A DNA stretch of 36,619 nucleotides from Caldifarciminota bacterium. GTDB lineage: Bacteria > Hydrothermota > Tepidihabitantia > B3-TA06. Positions 21,463 through 28,585 of this stretch are shown in pieces. The notes under the pieces are model-generated. The model searched no databases and had not been told where the DNA came from. It saw only the letters and a program-made list of their open reading frames with translations. Both the position numbers and the translations under genes were made by a program. The stretch's first letter is position 1, and each line of letters starts with the position of its first letter. The stretch spans positions 1 through 36,619 of the forward strand of contig JAGMDF010000077.1 of NCBI GenBank assembly GCA_023128825.1. The letters run 5' to 3'.

Positions 21463-23201
21463 AGGCGGCGTACCTGCAGGCGGTAGAAGTTCTCTCCCTC
21501 CAATCGGCAGATGTAACCTAAATGCTTTCCGTCGGGCGAGAAAAAAACATAATTGAGCCAGCCCTCGTTCGGAGCCATAAGGGTAATCGCCTCGACGCTG
21601 CCGTCGCAGGAGCGGAGCCTGGGCGAAGGCCTGTCCCGAACCTCATCCCCAGGTGCCCGGTTCACGTCTTCATACACCAGCACCCAATCCTTGCCGGGCA
21701 CGAACCGGAATGGGGCGGCGGATTCATACTGTAGTATATGGACATAGGATTTCACCGATTTCAGCAGCGACGGATCTGAAAGCGCCTCTGTCGGGATAAG
21801 AACGTGTTCGTAAGGGGGCAGGCGTTTGCATAGCCACTTGCGCAAGCGGGAGAACTGCTTGTAATAGTCCAGCACGAGCCAGCGTTTGTCGGGCGAGAGC
21901 TCCCAGTTCATCTCCCAGCCCGGTTTTTTGAACTTGCGCAGCTCGGATATTTCACGGGGAGGATTGATAAGATCGGATATTGCCGGGACCTGAACGAATC
22001 TGCTGGGTAAATTACATGCAGGGAATCCCCAGCTGTCAAAGGGACACAGAAACAATGCTTTACCTGAAGGTGCGAGGAATGACTCACTTGAAAAACGACA
22101 GTCATCTTCTAAATAATCACCAGTGGGTACTAGAAGTTCGGTATATGCTGAGTCGCAGGATTCCAGATCGCATACCCTAACCGAGCACCGTTTCACCTCG
22201 TAGTGTCGCAAGGGAATAAACTTATGTTTGGCTAGCTCGCGAAGAAAGCCGATTCGTGAAAATCGGGTAAGTCTATTGAGCAGTAAAAGGCCTCGAATTC
22301 GTTTATTCAATATCTCGGAATATTCTTCAGAAGAAACAATCCGGTCCTGTTCGACAATATAGCAATGGGAAGCGGTAAATTCAGCTATTGAATCAATCTC
22401 CTCGTAAAGCAGCCGGCCCTCGGCAGTGATCCTTATTCGCAGGCTAAGGTTAAGATCCTCAAGCTCAGGAGCCGGTATCCTGGCGACAACACGCATATCC
22501 CGCAGGTCAACCGCCAGGATTTCGTTCGAAGGGAGGTTAATTCTACCAAAAGAAACGATCCCTTTTTCAAGAATATTGTAACCGTAACCGGTGAAGAGAA
22601 GGATATACGGTAGCTCGACCTGTAGAATATATCCTTGCACTGCGGCAACTGTTCGCGGCTCAGAAGAGTGCACGTCCACTACGTAGAATAGCTCCATGCG
22701 GTCAGCCAGCATATTGTTGAACTGGAATTCGGGCAAAGTGCCTGAAACGTTAATCATCTCCACGTTTCCTACGTGCACCATCCGGCTGGTATCGCCTAAA
22801 GGCAAGGGGAATAGTATCCACCCCGGATGAAGCTGGTTTGAAAGACGATAACTGGCATTTATGTTTAAATCGAGAGAGTAAACCTCGTAGGTATTGCCGA
22901 GCGCTCGATACGGAGGCTCTCCGCCTGGAATGTTCAGAACGAGCGTATCGCAGGAGCCAGGATTTGCCAGAGGGTAGCGTCGCAGCATGACCCCCCAGTT
23001 GATCGAATCAACCCCGACAAAGGTAGCGACGTAGAGCAGGCTGTCAGTGAACCCAAGGATGTTTGACCACTCCCCGTATCTGTCGGGGATGGATAAAACA
23101 AGCGGCAGTTCGGCCTGCTCAGGTGGTTCCGATTTGGGACATCCCACAACTAAGGCCAGGCCTAGATAAAAAATGGCTACAATCCAGCCCCTTATCTTCA
23201 T
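21456..23201 (-). CDS. Lipoprotein of unknown function, possible propeller-like
   Basis: A 581-residue protein with a lipoprotein signal peptide (MKIRGWIVAIFYLGLALVVGC, lipobox VVGC, Cys21), so it should be lipid-anchored. Short strand-turn motifs such as IPDRYGEWSNILGFTDSLLYVATF, SPDKRWLVLDYY and FFSPDGKHLGYICRLEG recall WD40-like/TolB-type (PD40) propeller blades, where SPDGK-x-h-x-y recurs. Blade count cannot be set by eye. ATG 23201 lies 5 bases after a -10 box without a ribosome-binding site. The last codons (CTC CCG TAA) run into the CCCGTAACA repeat, so the original C-terminus may have been changed by repeat growth. No specific function is recognised. Confidence 0.7.
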   Translation of the reverse strand: MKIRGWIVAIFYLGLALVVGCPKSEPPEQAELPLVLSIPDRYGEWSNILGFTDSLLYVATFVGVDSINWGVMLRRYPLANPGSCDTLVLNIPGGEPPYRALGNTYEVYSLDLNINASYRLSNQLHPGWILFPLPLGDTSRMVHVGNVEMINVSGTLPEFQFNNMLADRMELFYVVDVHSSEPRTVAAVQGYILQVELPYILLFTGYGYNILEKGIVSFGRINLPSNEILAVDLRDMRVVARIPAPELEDLNLSLRIRITAEGRLLYEEIDSIAEFTASHCYIVEQDRIVSSEEYSEILNKRIRGLLLLNRLTRFSRIGFLRELAKHKFIPLRHYEVKRCSVRVCDLESCDSAYTELLVPTGDYLEDDCRFSSESFLAPSGKALFLCPFDSWGFPACNLPSRFVQVPAISDLINPPREISELRKFKKPGWEMNWELSPDKRWLVLDYYKQFSRLRKWLCKRLPPYEHVLIPTEALSDPSLLKSVKSYVHILQYESAAPFRFVPGKDWVLVYEDVNRAPGDEVRDRPSPRLRSCDGSVEAITLMAPNEGWLNYVFFSPDGKHLGYICRLEGENFYRLQVRRLP

Positions 23202-23206
23202 GGGTT

Positions 23207-23234
23207 ATTTTAATTAGGAAACAAAGGTTGTCAA
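23207..23234 (-). promoter_or_regulatory. Promoter, leaderless, of the 21456-23201 lipoprotein gene
   Basis: On the minus strand TTGACA (23234-23229), 16 bases, TAAAAT (23212-23207), then 5 bases to the ATG at 23201. Confidence 0.65.
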
Positions 23235-23287
23235 CTCCTCGAAGGAGTCTTAAGCAACGACCGAGTGGTTGCACTCCATAGTCCTTG

Positions 23288-23385
23288 TGTCATTGCGAGG
23301 ATGGCGAAGACATCCGAAGCAATCTCATAGCACAACGTTGAGGCATGAGATCGCCACGGGCACCTACGGTGCCCTCGCGATGACA
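23288..23385. repeat. 98-bp TCATTGCGAGG-type element with terminal inverted repeats
   Basis: TGTCATTGCGAGG at 23288-23300 and CCTCGCGATGACA at 23373-23385 are 13-bp inverted ends with one mismatch. Inside are GAAGCAATCTCAT/ATGAGATCGCC and GGGCACC-TAC-GGTGCCC stems. Elements of this type (TCATTGCGAGG...GCAATCTC) are scattered in many bacterial genomes; no transposase is encoded, so it looks MITE-like. Confidence 0.75.
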
Positions 23386-23417
23386 ATATCAATGGTTTGG
23401 AGTGCATCAACTATGCT

Positions 23418-23457
23418 TTACCCCACAAAAACACTATGTATTTTTGCGGGGACCCCA
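23418..23457 (+). repeat. ACCCC...GCGGGGACCCC element
   Basis: ACCCCACAAAAACACTATGT followed by ATTTTTGCGGGGACCCC. The inner part pairs as CAAAAAc.../...ATTTTTG, different in sequence from other copies but again complementary. Confidence 0.6.
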
Positions 23458-23605
23458 GTGTTGTCGCGGCAACGACTCGGTCGTTGCATTCCACAGAACG
23501 ATTCCCCCTCCTTGGTGGAGTTCGTAGGGGCGTACCTCAGCGTGCCCCTTGGGATACTGCGTATTCCATAGGGTATCAGGTGCGCCCGAGATTGTTACAT
23601 CCAGC

Positions 23606-23627
23606 GGGCCGACTTGAAAGTCGGCCC
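23606..23627. repeat. GGGCCGACTT hairpin element
   Basis: GGGCCGACTT and AAGTCGGCCC form a perfect 10-bp stem with a 2-base loop, followed by CCTAC; member of the GTAGGGGC family with a changed inner pair. Confidence 0.7.
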
Positions 23628-23664
23628 CTACTTCCTTTTGACCAGCTTAGGCATTGAACCCTGT

Positions 23665-23741
23665 CCAACTTTTGTCCAGCTTTTGACCACCTTTTGACCA
23701 ACTTTTGACCAGCTTTTGACCAGCATTTGACCACCTTTTTT
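23665..23741 (+). repeat. Seven 11-bp iteron-like repeats upstream of nfnA
   Basis: Seven back-to-back 11-mers fit CCANCTTTTGA (variants at position 4 and minor changes in units 1, 6 and 7). The array ends 48 bases before the -35 box of the nfnA promoter. A spacing of 11 bases places each unit on nearly the same face of the DNA helix, as in arrays bound cooperatively by a regulator or initiator. Confidence 0.85.
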
Positions 23742-23789
23742 GTGACGAGTGCGATGTAAGGCTGACGGGTTCGTGGGGTGTTTTTCTGA

Positions 23790-23818
23790 TTGACACACCA
23801 TTCCAAACCCCGTATAAT
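23790..23818 (+). promoter_or_regulatory. Consensus promoter of nfnAB
   Basis: TTGACA (23790-23795), 17 bases, TATAAT (23813-23818). The start near 23825 gives a leader of about 30 bases with AAAGGAGG at 23843-23850. Confidence 0.85.
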
Positions 23819-23854
23819 CACGAACTTTGAAGTTGAACCCCCAAAGGAGGCTGG

Positions 23855-24700
23855 ATGTTCAAAATCGTTGAGCGGGAACGCGTAAATCCCGTAGTTAATA
23901 AGTTTGTAATCGAGGCTCCCATCATTGCCAAAAAGCGCGAGCCTGGACAGTTCGTTATCTTTCGTCTGCACGAGAAGGGCGAACGCATCCCCATCACCAT
24001 CGCCGATGCTGATCCGGATGCCGGAACCATCACCGTTTACGTTCAGGAGCTGGGGAAAACTACATTCCAGATGGGCACTATGCAAGCAGGCGACGAGATA
24101 GCCGACGTGGTAGGCCCTCTTGGTAACCCTACATCAATAGAGAAGCTTTCAGGTGAGATGTTCGTGATCGCTGGCGGCGTTGGTGCCGCCGAGGTCCTGC
24201 CCATCGCCCGCAAGCACAAAAAGATAGGCAACAAAGTGGTTGCCATCCTGGGCTTTCGCTCCAAGGACATCGTTATCCTCGAGGACGAGTTCCGCTCTTT
24301 TGCGGACGAGGTTTATATCACCACCGACGACGGCTCCTATGGACGCGAAGGGTTCGTGACCACCGAGCTCAAGGAGCACCTCGATAAGGGCCGTAACATT
24401 GCCGAGATCCTCGCCGTTGGCCCGGCCATCATGATGAAGGTGGTCTCAGATTTGACCCGTCACTACAAGATCAAAACCATGGTATCCTTGAACTCAATCA
24501 TGATAGACGCCACCGGCATGTGCGGTGTGTGCAGGGTGGAGGTGGGCGGCGAGACGCGCTATGCCTGTGTGCACGGCCCGGAGTTCGACGGCCACAAGGT
24601 CAACTTTGATCTCTTGCTCAAACGTCTGGCTTCGTTTAAGGAAGAGGAGAAGATTTCACTTGAACGCTACCAGGCCGCGGTAGGAGGCGAAGATGGCTGA
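23855..24700 (+). CDS. nfnA: NfnA/SudB-type FAD and NAD(P)-binding subunit with C-terminal 2Fe-2S cluster
   Basis: Small subunit of the NADH-dependent ferredoxin:NADP oxidoreductase (also annotated as sulfide dehydrogenase beta or dihydroorotate dehydrogenase electron-transfer-like subunit). The complex couples NADH, NADPH and ferredoxin by flavin bifurcation. The 281-residue protein has an FNR-like FAD domain (EPGQFVIFRLHEKGERIPITIADAD), an NAD(P)-binding region (MFVIAGGVGAAEVLPIARKHKK, then AVGPAIMMKVVSDLT) and a C-terminal 2Fe-2S motif, DATGMCGVCRVEVGG...YACVHGPEFDG. It starts at ATG 23855 behind AAAGGAGG and overlaps nfnB by 8 bases, so the two are coupled. A dihydroorotate dehydrogenase partner is unlikely since the NfnB homologue follows directly. 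Confidence 0.93.
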   Translation: MFKIVERERVNPVVNKFVIEAPIIAKKREPGQFVIFRLHEKGERIPITIADADPDAGTITVYVQELGKTTFQMGTMQAGDEIADVVGPLGNPTSIEKLSGEMFVIAGGVGAAEVLPIARKHKKIGNKVVAILGFRSKDIVILEDEFRSFADEVYITTDDGSYGREGFVTTELKEHLDKGRNIAEILAVGPAIMMKVVSDLTRHYKIKTMVSLNSIMIDATGMCGVCRVEVGGETRYACVHGPEFDGHKVNFDLLLKRLASFKEEEKISLERYQAAVGGEDG

Positions 24701-26093
24701 CGCAAAGATCCCGCGCCAGGCCATACCCAAGCAGACGCCAAAAGACCGCGTCAAGAACTTCAACGAGGTCGCTTTAGGCTACACCCCTGAACTCGCTCAG
24801 CTTGAGGCTCAGCGCTGCATCCAGTGCAAAAAGCCGTTCTGCATAGAGGGCTGCCCGGTGGAGATAGACATTCCGGCGTTCATCAAGCTCATCAAGGAAG
24901 GCGACTTCGAGGGTGCTCTGGCCAAGATCCGCGAGACCAACCTTCTGCCTGGGGTATGCGGCAGGGTATGTCCCCAGGAGGAGCAGTGTGAGAAGGTGTG
25001 CATCATGGCCAGGCGGTTTGAGCCGGTGGCCATTGGTCGTCTGGAGCGTTTCGTGGCCGACTGGGAGATCCAGCAGAACAAGATGGATCTGCCTGAGATC
25101 GCGCCTCCTACCGGTCACAAGGTAGCGGTGGTGGGCTCCGGCCCTGGCGGACTTACCGTGGCCGCGGACTTAGCCAAGCTCGGTCACAAGGTTACCCTGT
25201 TTGAAGCCCTTCACAAGCCGGGCGGGGTACTGGTCTACGGCATCCCCGAGTTCCGTCTTCCCAAGGCCATCGTGGCCCGCGAGTGCCACATTCTGGAAGA
25301 GATCGGAGTGGATATCCGTACCGATTTTGTGGTGGGCCGAACCGCGAGCGTGGACGAACTCTTCGAGATGGAATACGAGGCGGTTTATCTCGGACTGGGA
25401 GCCGGTCTTCCCTGGTTTATGAACATCCCTGGCGAGAACCTGGTAGGGGTCTATTCGGCCAACGAGTACCTTACCCGAATCAATTTAATGAAGGCCTATA
25501 AGTTTCCTGAGTACGATACCCCTATCCGGGTAGGCGACCGGGTAATCGTTGTCGGCGGCGGCAACGTGGCCATGGACTCGGTGCGCTCCAGTCTGCGTTT
25601 AGGTGCCAAGGAAGCCCATATCATATACCGCCGCTCCCGCAAGGAGATGCCGGCACGTAACGAGGAGATAGAGAATGCGGAGGCAGAAGGGGTCGTATTC
25701 AACTTCCTTGTAAACCCGGTGCGCTACATCGGCAATGAGCAAGGCAGGGTCAAGCAGGTTGAACTTTTGAAGATGGAACTGGGCGAGCCCGACGCCTCGG
25801 GTCGCCGCAGGCCTGTGCCCATCGAAGGTTCGGAGTACATAATGGATATTGACACCGTAGTGGTCGCCATCGGCAACGGGGCTAATCCCTTGGTTCCCTC
25901 CTCCACCCCTGGTCTTGATACCAACAAGTGGGGCTACATAGTGGCCGATACCGAGACCGGAAAGACCACCAAGAAAGGGGTTTGGGCAGGCGGCGACATC
26001 GTCACAGGTGCCGCAACCGTCATCCTGGCCATGGGCGCGGGCCGCAAAGCCGCCAACTCCATACACGAGTATTTGACGACCGGTGAATGGTAG
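24693..26093 (+). CDS. nfnB: NfnB/SudA-type flavoprotein (glutamate synthase small-chain family)
   Basis: Large subunit of the NfnAB transhydrogenase, related to GltD and often annotated as NADPH-dependent glutamate synthase. The 466-residue protein has an N-terminal iron-sulfur domain (CIQCKKPFCIEGCPVEIDIPAFI and GVCGRVCPQEEQCEKVCI, supporting two 4Fe-4S clusters), an FAD site VVGSGPGGLTVAADLAKLGH (about residues 144-163) and an NADPH site VVGGGNVAMDSVRSSLRLGA. The C-terminal FAD segment KKGVWAGGDIVTGAATVILAMGAG is also present. No glutamate synthase large subunit is adjacent, which favours the transhydrogenase role. With NfnA it balances NADH, NADPH and reduced ferredoxin, which would supply the Hdr-type module at 34 kb. 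Confidence 0.93.
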   Translation: MADAKIPRQAIPKQTPKDRVKNFNEVALGYTPELAQLEAQRCIQCKKPFCIEGCPVEIDIPAFIKLIKEGDFEGALAKIRETNLLPGVCGRVCPQEEQCEKVCIMARRFEPVAIGRLERFVADWEIQQNKMDLPEIAPPTGHKVAVVGSGPGGLTVAADLAKLGHKVTLFEALHKPGGVLVYGIPEFRLPKAIVARECHILEEIGVDIRTDFVVGRTASVDELFEMEYEAVYLGLGAGLPWFMNIPGENLVGVYSANEYLTRINLMKAYKFPEYDTPIRVGDRVIVVGGGNVAMDSVRSSLRLGAKEAHIIYRRSRKEMPARNEEIENAEAEGVVFNFLVNPVRYIGNEQGRVKQVELLKMELGEPDASGRRRPVPIEGSEYIMDIDTVVVAIGNGANPLVPSSTPGLDTNKWGYIVADTETGKTTKKGVWAGGDIVTGAATVILAMGAGRKAANSIHEYLTTGEW

Positions 26094-26095
26094 AA

Positions 26096-26160
26096 AAAAC
26101 CACAGATGAGAACTCCATAAGGTCGTTCTCGCCATAGGCGTGCGCAGATTACGCGGATTT
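26096..26160 (+). repeat. ACCACAGATGAGAACTCC-type element, copy 1
   Basis: ACCACAGATGAGAACTCC...GTCGTTCTCGCCATAGGCGT...AGATTACGCGGATT begins just after the nfnB stop. A close copy begins just after the pmbA stop (32771). Inside, GAGAAC and GTTCTC pair. Confidence 0.75.
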
Positions 26161-26169
26161 AATCGTAGG

Positions 26170-26189
26170 GGCCGACCTTAAGGTCGGCC
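26170..26189 (+). terminator. Perfect 20-base palindrome followed by T-rich tract, after nfnB
   Basis: GGCCGACCTTAAGGTCGGCC then TTTGTTCTCCTT. It belongs to the GTAGGGGC hairpin family and could serve as the nfnAB terminator. Confidence 0.55.
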
Positions 26190-26209
26190 TTTGTTCTCCT
26201 TGAAGGTTG

Positions 26210-26237
26210 TTGACAATCTCTCTATATTTCTTATAGT
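26210..26237 (+). promoter_or_regulatory. Promoter of the 26264-26776 gene
   Basis: TTGACA (26210-26215), 16 bases, TATAGT (26232-26237). Start near 26244; the only purine-rich ribosome-binding candidate (AGGAG, 26244-26248) is 15 bases before the ATG and lies at the predicted 5' end, so translation may not use it. Confidence 0.6.
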
Positions 26238-26263
26238 TAGGAGAGGAGACAAGCTAAACGATC

Positions 26264-26776
26264 ATGATTGGTAAATATCATCGTTCGTATTGTAGAAACT
26301 GCAATTTAATCTGGGGAAGGCAAGCCATTGGGCGTGTACTCAAATGCACCCAATGTGGTAGCCCCCTTGTTCTAAAATCCTTTAACCCTTGGTTTAAGAT
26401 TCTAGGTGGTGTAGCAATAATAGGCGCATCTGTTGCGATTATATTTATGGAGTGGGTGCCTTTAATATGGATAGGAGGATTTATTCTCGGGCCTGTTTTA
26501 ATCTTTAATGCAATAAAGAATCAGTCAAGAATAAGGAAGTTGGATGATGGAAGGAAAGCAACCCAAAAAGTTAGTGGCAAAGCAAGAAGAAGTGAAGTAA
26601 AAGGTAGTTGGAAAGAATACAAAGAACCCAAGAGTAAAAGTTCACCTGTTGAACAGACGAAATACATAACTATAACCTGTGGCAAATGTTTCGGCAAGAT
26701 GAGTGTTCCTAAAGGTAAAGGATTAATCAGAGTTACATGTCCGCATTGTTCAGCAAAGTATACTGTTAGAACATGA
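26264..26776 (+). CDS. Membrane protein with a zinc ribbon at each end
   Basis: A 170-residue protein. The N-terminal ribbon has CRNC (residues 9-12) and CTQC (about 28-31). Two spans follow (ILGGVAIIGASVAIIFMEW and LIWIGGFILGPVLIFNAI). Then comes a Lys/Ser-rich polar linker and a C-terminal ribbon, CGKCFGKMSVPKGKGLIRVTCPHCSAKY, close to the MJ0042-type (CxxC...CPxC) fold. Both ribbons would lie on the same side of the membrane, probably the cytosol. Function unknown. The gene is clearly richer in A and T than its neighbours (many AAA, ATA and TTA codons), which suggests recent acquisition. Its stop codon is directly followed by the 103-bp repeat. Confidence 0.7.
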   Translation: MIGKYHRSYCRNCNLIWGRQAIGRVLKCTQCGSPLVLKSFNPWFKILGGVAIIGASVAIIFMEWVPLIWIGGFILGPVLIFNAIKNQSRIRKLDDGRKATQKVSGKARRSEVKGSWKEYKEPKSKSSPVEQTKYITITCGKCFGKMSVPKGKGLIRVTCPHCSAKYTVRT

Positions 26777-26879
26777 GCATGTAGTACGAACCTTCAGGTT
26801 CGCTTCCTGTGAATCTCCCCTACCCTATGAGGTGCAGTAAAATTGGCACCCCAAGGGGCACACTGTCCACCAGGGAGGG
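26777..26879 (+). repeat. 103-bp repeat, left copy
   Basis: About 97 percent identical by eye to 27439-27541 (three differences seen). It contains GCGAACCT/AGGTTCGC-like and GGTGC...GCACC stems. Same orientation as the right copy, so the two are direct repeats flanking the 26978-27412 gene. Confidence 0.9.
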
Positions 26880-26944
26880 AAAGCCCTCACCCTACCCCCT
26901 CTTGGTGGTACTATTCCCTGTAGCAAAGCTTGTTAAGCCCTGAC

Positions 26945-26972
26945 TTGACTTTCCGGTAAACCAGTGTATACT
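26945..26972 (+). promoter_or_regulatory. Promoter, leaderless, of the 26978-27412 gene
   Basis: TTGACT (26945-26950), 16 bases, TATACT (26967-26972), then 5 bases to the ATG at 26978. Confidence 0.65.
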
Positions 26973-26977
26973 TGGTT

Positions 26978-27412
26978 ATGGAAGAGGGACAGAAGTCGGT
27001 CAAACAGAGGCACCTTCACTGGCAAGCGTACACATGGATAGTGGGCCCGCTTTTACTTCTTCTTTTCATTAAGATTCCCTTTCTTCTCGAATTGTTGGAC
27101 TTTGAATATTATAACTCCATAATCTTATTTGACTCTCCGCCGTTCCTGAGGTTTATCATGCTGTTTTTATTTTTTCTCTATGTGACGTTGGCCCTTGCTT
27201 CAGCGGTAATACTACTGATACACTCCAAGACAGGTTACGTGCTTTCCCTGAATGCGTTGGGGGTCTCCACCGGGATGTTCGGTTACGGAATCTTCTACTA
27301 TACTAACGTCAGGATATCTTCTACGTATCTTACAGGTACGATAGTGGTTCTTCTGGTAAACACCGTCTTGTGGTTCTACTTCCTCCTTAGGCGACGCAAG
27401 TACTGGGCCTAG
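26978..27412 (+). CDS. Small integral membrane protein, four spans, unknown function
   Basis: A 144-residue protein. After a short polar start (MEEGQKSVKQRHLHWQ) there are four likely spans: TWIVGPLLLLLFIKIPFLLELL, FLRFIMLFLFFLYVTLALASAVILLI, GYVLSLNALGVSTGMFGYGIFYY and LTGTIVVLLVNTVLWFYFLL, then a basic RRRKYWA end. No family is recognised. The ATG at 26978 is used because the promoter -10 box ends 5 bases before it; an in-frame TTG two codons earlier overlaps the -10 box. The gene stands alone between two direct copies of a 103-bp repeat, which could make it a removable unit. Confidence 0.65.
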   Translation: MEEGQKSVKQRHLHWQAYTWIVGPLLLLLFIKIPFLLELLDFEYYNSIILFDSPPFLRFIMLFLFFLYVTLALASAVILLIHSKTGYVLSLNALGVSTGMFGYGIFYYTNVRISSTYLTGTIVVLLVNTVLWFYFLLRRRKYWA

Positions 27413-27438
27413 ATTTTATTCCTTCTGATCGAAAGCTA

Positions 27439-27541
27439 GCATGTAGTGCGAACCTTCAGGTTCGCTTCCTGTGAATCTCCCCTTCCCTATGGGGTGCAGT
27501 AAAATTGGCACCCCAAGGGGCACACTGTCCACCAGGGAGGG
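27439..27541 (+). repeat. 103-bp repeat, right copy
   Basis: Direct copy of 26777-26879. Downstream it is joined to an ACCCC...GCGGGGACCCC element (27549-27608). Confidence 0.9.
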
Positions 27542-27548
27542 GGAATTT

Positions 27549-27608
27549 TACACCCCACGAATCTGCTCCGCAGCTTCGCACCCTTGAGGGGTACAGGCGG
27601 GGACCCCA
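27549..27608 (+). repeat. ACCCC...GCGGGGACCCC element, long form
   Basis: TTACACCCCACGAATCTGCT, then CCGCAGCTTCGC, an extra CCCTTGAGGGG stem and GCGGGGACCCC. It is followed by GCAACAACGCGGTTGTTGCACTCC (27626 onward), a short inverted repeat also seen near 23255 and 23468. Confidence 0.6.
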
Positions 27609-27641
27609 AGAATCCTAATGAATGTTGCAACAACGCGGTTG

Positions 27642-27669
27642 TTGCACTCCAAATAATTCACCGTATAAT
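27642..27669 (+). promoter_or_regulatory. Promoter of the 27693-28427 gene
   Basis: TTGCAC (27642-27647), 16 bases, TATAAT (27664-27669). Leader of about 17 bases with GGAGGGAG before the ATG. The -35 box lies inside a repeat hairpin (GTTGCACTCC), so the repeat appears to have supplied it. Confidence 0.6.
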
Positions 27670-27692
27670 CTCCCAAACACGGAGGGAGTAAC

Positions 27693-28427
27693 ATGAACGT
27701 TTTGGTTTTGACAATAACACTCATCTCCGCCCCGTGGCACTTCGGGCTGGAGGCAGGCTACAGCGCAGGGCTTTACGCCATGGAGCCTGCACAGGGTACG
27801 TACCTGAATCCCAACACCCACGTTTACGTGGAGGGCAGTCGGCCGGCTATCCCGCCTCCCGGATTCTTCCATCTGGGCATCTCGCTTGAAGACGAACGCT
27901 CCATCGGTTTTGCCCTAGACATCGTCACCCATTACAAGAACTACACGGTTACCGTGCTGGTGGACAGCCTCGATAACCTGGGTGTACCTTATCTCCTACC
28001 ATCCCGCATCGATACCACTGCCCAGGTTCCTTACCTGCACACCCAGTTCGCCTGGGGTATCCAGAAGACGTTGAGCGCCGCCGAGGGCCGGGTGCTCTTC
28101 CCTCTCGGTCTGCAGTTAACCAACAACTGGTTCATCCCTGCCGCTAGCGACTCTCTGGTGAACCAGTATGTCAATGATCTCAGCAAGGATATCCCGCGCA
28201 TCATCGAGTTTTACAACAACCCCGAGGAAGCGATCAAAGAGATCATCGAAAACGAAAGCCGTATGGGGATGCGGCTTAACCTCGGTCTCCAGGTGGCGGC
28301 GGTCAAGGTCCCCCACTTCAGCTGGCTCTTCGGCCTCGGCTTAGACTGGAACATCTTTTTCAGGCCGAACGCGAACGGCAAGGTCTTCTACCCGGAGTTC
28401 TGGCTCTCCACCGGGTTCAGGTTTTAA
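27693..28427 (+). CDS. Exported beta-barrel-like protein
   Basis: A 244-residue protein with a short signal-like N-terminus (MNVLVLTITLISAPWHFG). The rest alternates polar and hydrophobic residues in strands (FHLGISLEDERSIGFALDIVTHY, MRLNLGLQVAAVKV, FSWLFGLGLDWNIFF) and ends in Phe (WLSTGFRF), the terminal signature recognised by the BAM machinery in outer-membrane proteins. A helical, acidic segment (DLSKDIPRIIEFYNNPEEAIKEIIENES) could be a long loop. No known family. It begins a group of three similar-type envelope proteins that continue at 28586 and 29216, each with its own ribosome-binding site. Confidence 0.65.
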   Translation: MNVLVLTITLISAPWHFGLEAGYSAGLYAMEPAQGTYLNPNTHVYVEGSRPAIPPPGFFHLGISLEDERSIGFALDIVTHYKNYTVTVLVDSLDNLGVPYLLPSRIDTTAQVPYLHTQFAWGIQKTLSAAEGRVLFPLGLQLTNNWFIPAASDSLVNQYVNDLSKDIPRIIEFYNNPEEAIKEIIENESRMGMRLNLGLQVAAVKVPHFSWLFGLGLDWNIFFRPNANGKVFYPEFWLSTGFRF

Positions 28428-28494
28428 TTCACCCCTATGGCTTCTCCGGGAGTTGTCATTGCTCCTGTGATTCCAAGAAAGGGGTGCTCAAATT

Positions 28495-28523
28495 GCGATC
28501 TTTTAACCGCAGGTTAAAAGGAG
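28495..28523 (-). repeat. CTTTT...AAAAGATCG hairpin element, copy c
   Basis: On the minus strand CTCCTTTTAACC-TGC-GGTTAAAAGATCGC: perfect 9-bp stem with inner pairs AA/TT where copy a has CG/CG. It sits just upstream of the promoter at 28533. Confidence 0.65.
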
Positions 28524-28532
28524 CATGTGGTA

Positions 28533-28561
28533 TTGACAACTTCCAGGTTCAGCCTTATAGT
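28533..28561 (+). promoter_or_regulatory. Promoter of the 28586-29785 gene pair
   Basis: TTGACA (28533-28538), 17 bases, TATAGT (28556-28561). Leader of about 18 bases with AAAAGGAGG before the ATG at 28586. Confidence 0.7.
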
Positions 28562-28585
28562 TACTTTATTGAAAAGGAGGCGTGC

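Noticed and set aside
23665-23741. CRISPR-like array
   Set aside because: Units are 11 bp and contiguous with no spacers; repeat and spacer lengths do not fit CRISPR. The 9-bp arrays at 8521 and 21401 were rejected for the same reason.
23576-24085. Minus-strand frame with WSKAGQKL-type repeats
   Set aside because: The repeated residues come from translating the 11-bp DNA repeats, and the frame overlaps nfnA and its promoter.
28484-28585. N-terminal extension of the 28586 gene
   Set aside because: It includes a repeat hairpin and the promoter; the signal peptide and ribosome-binding site place the start at 28586.
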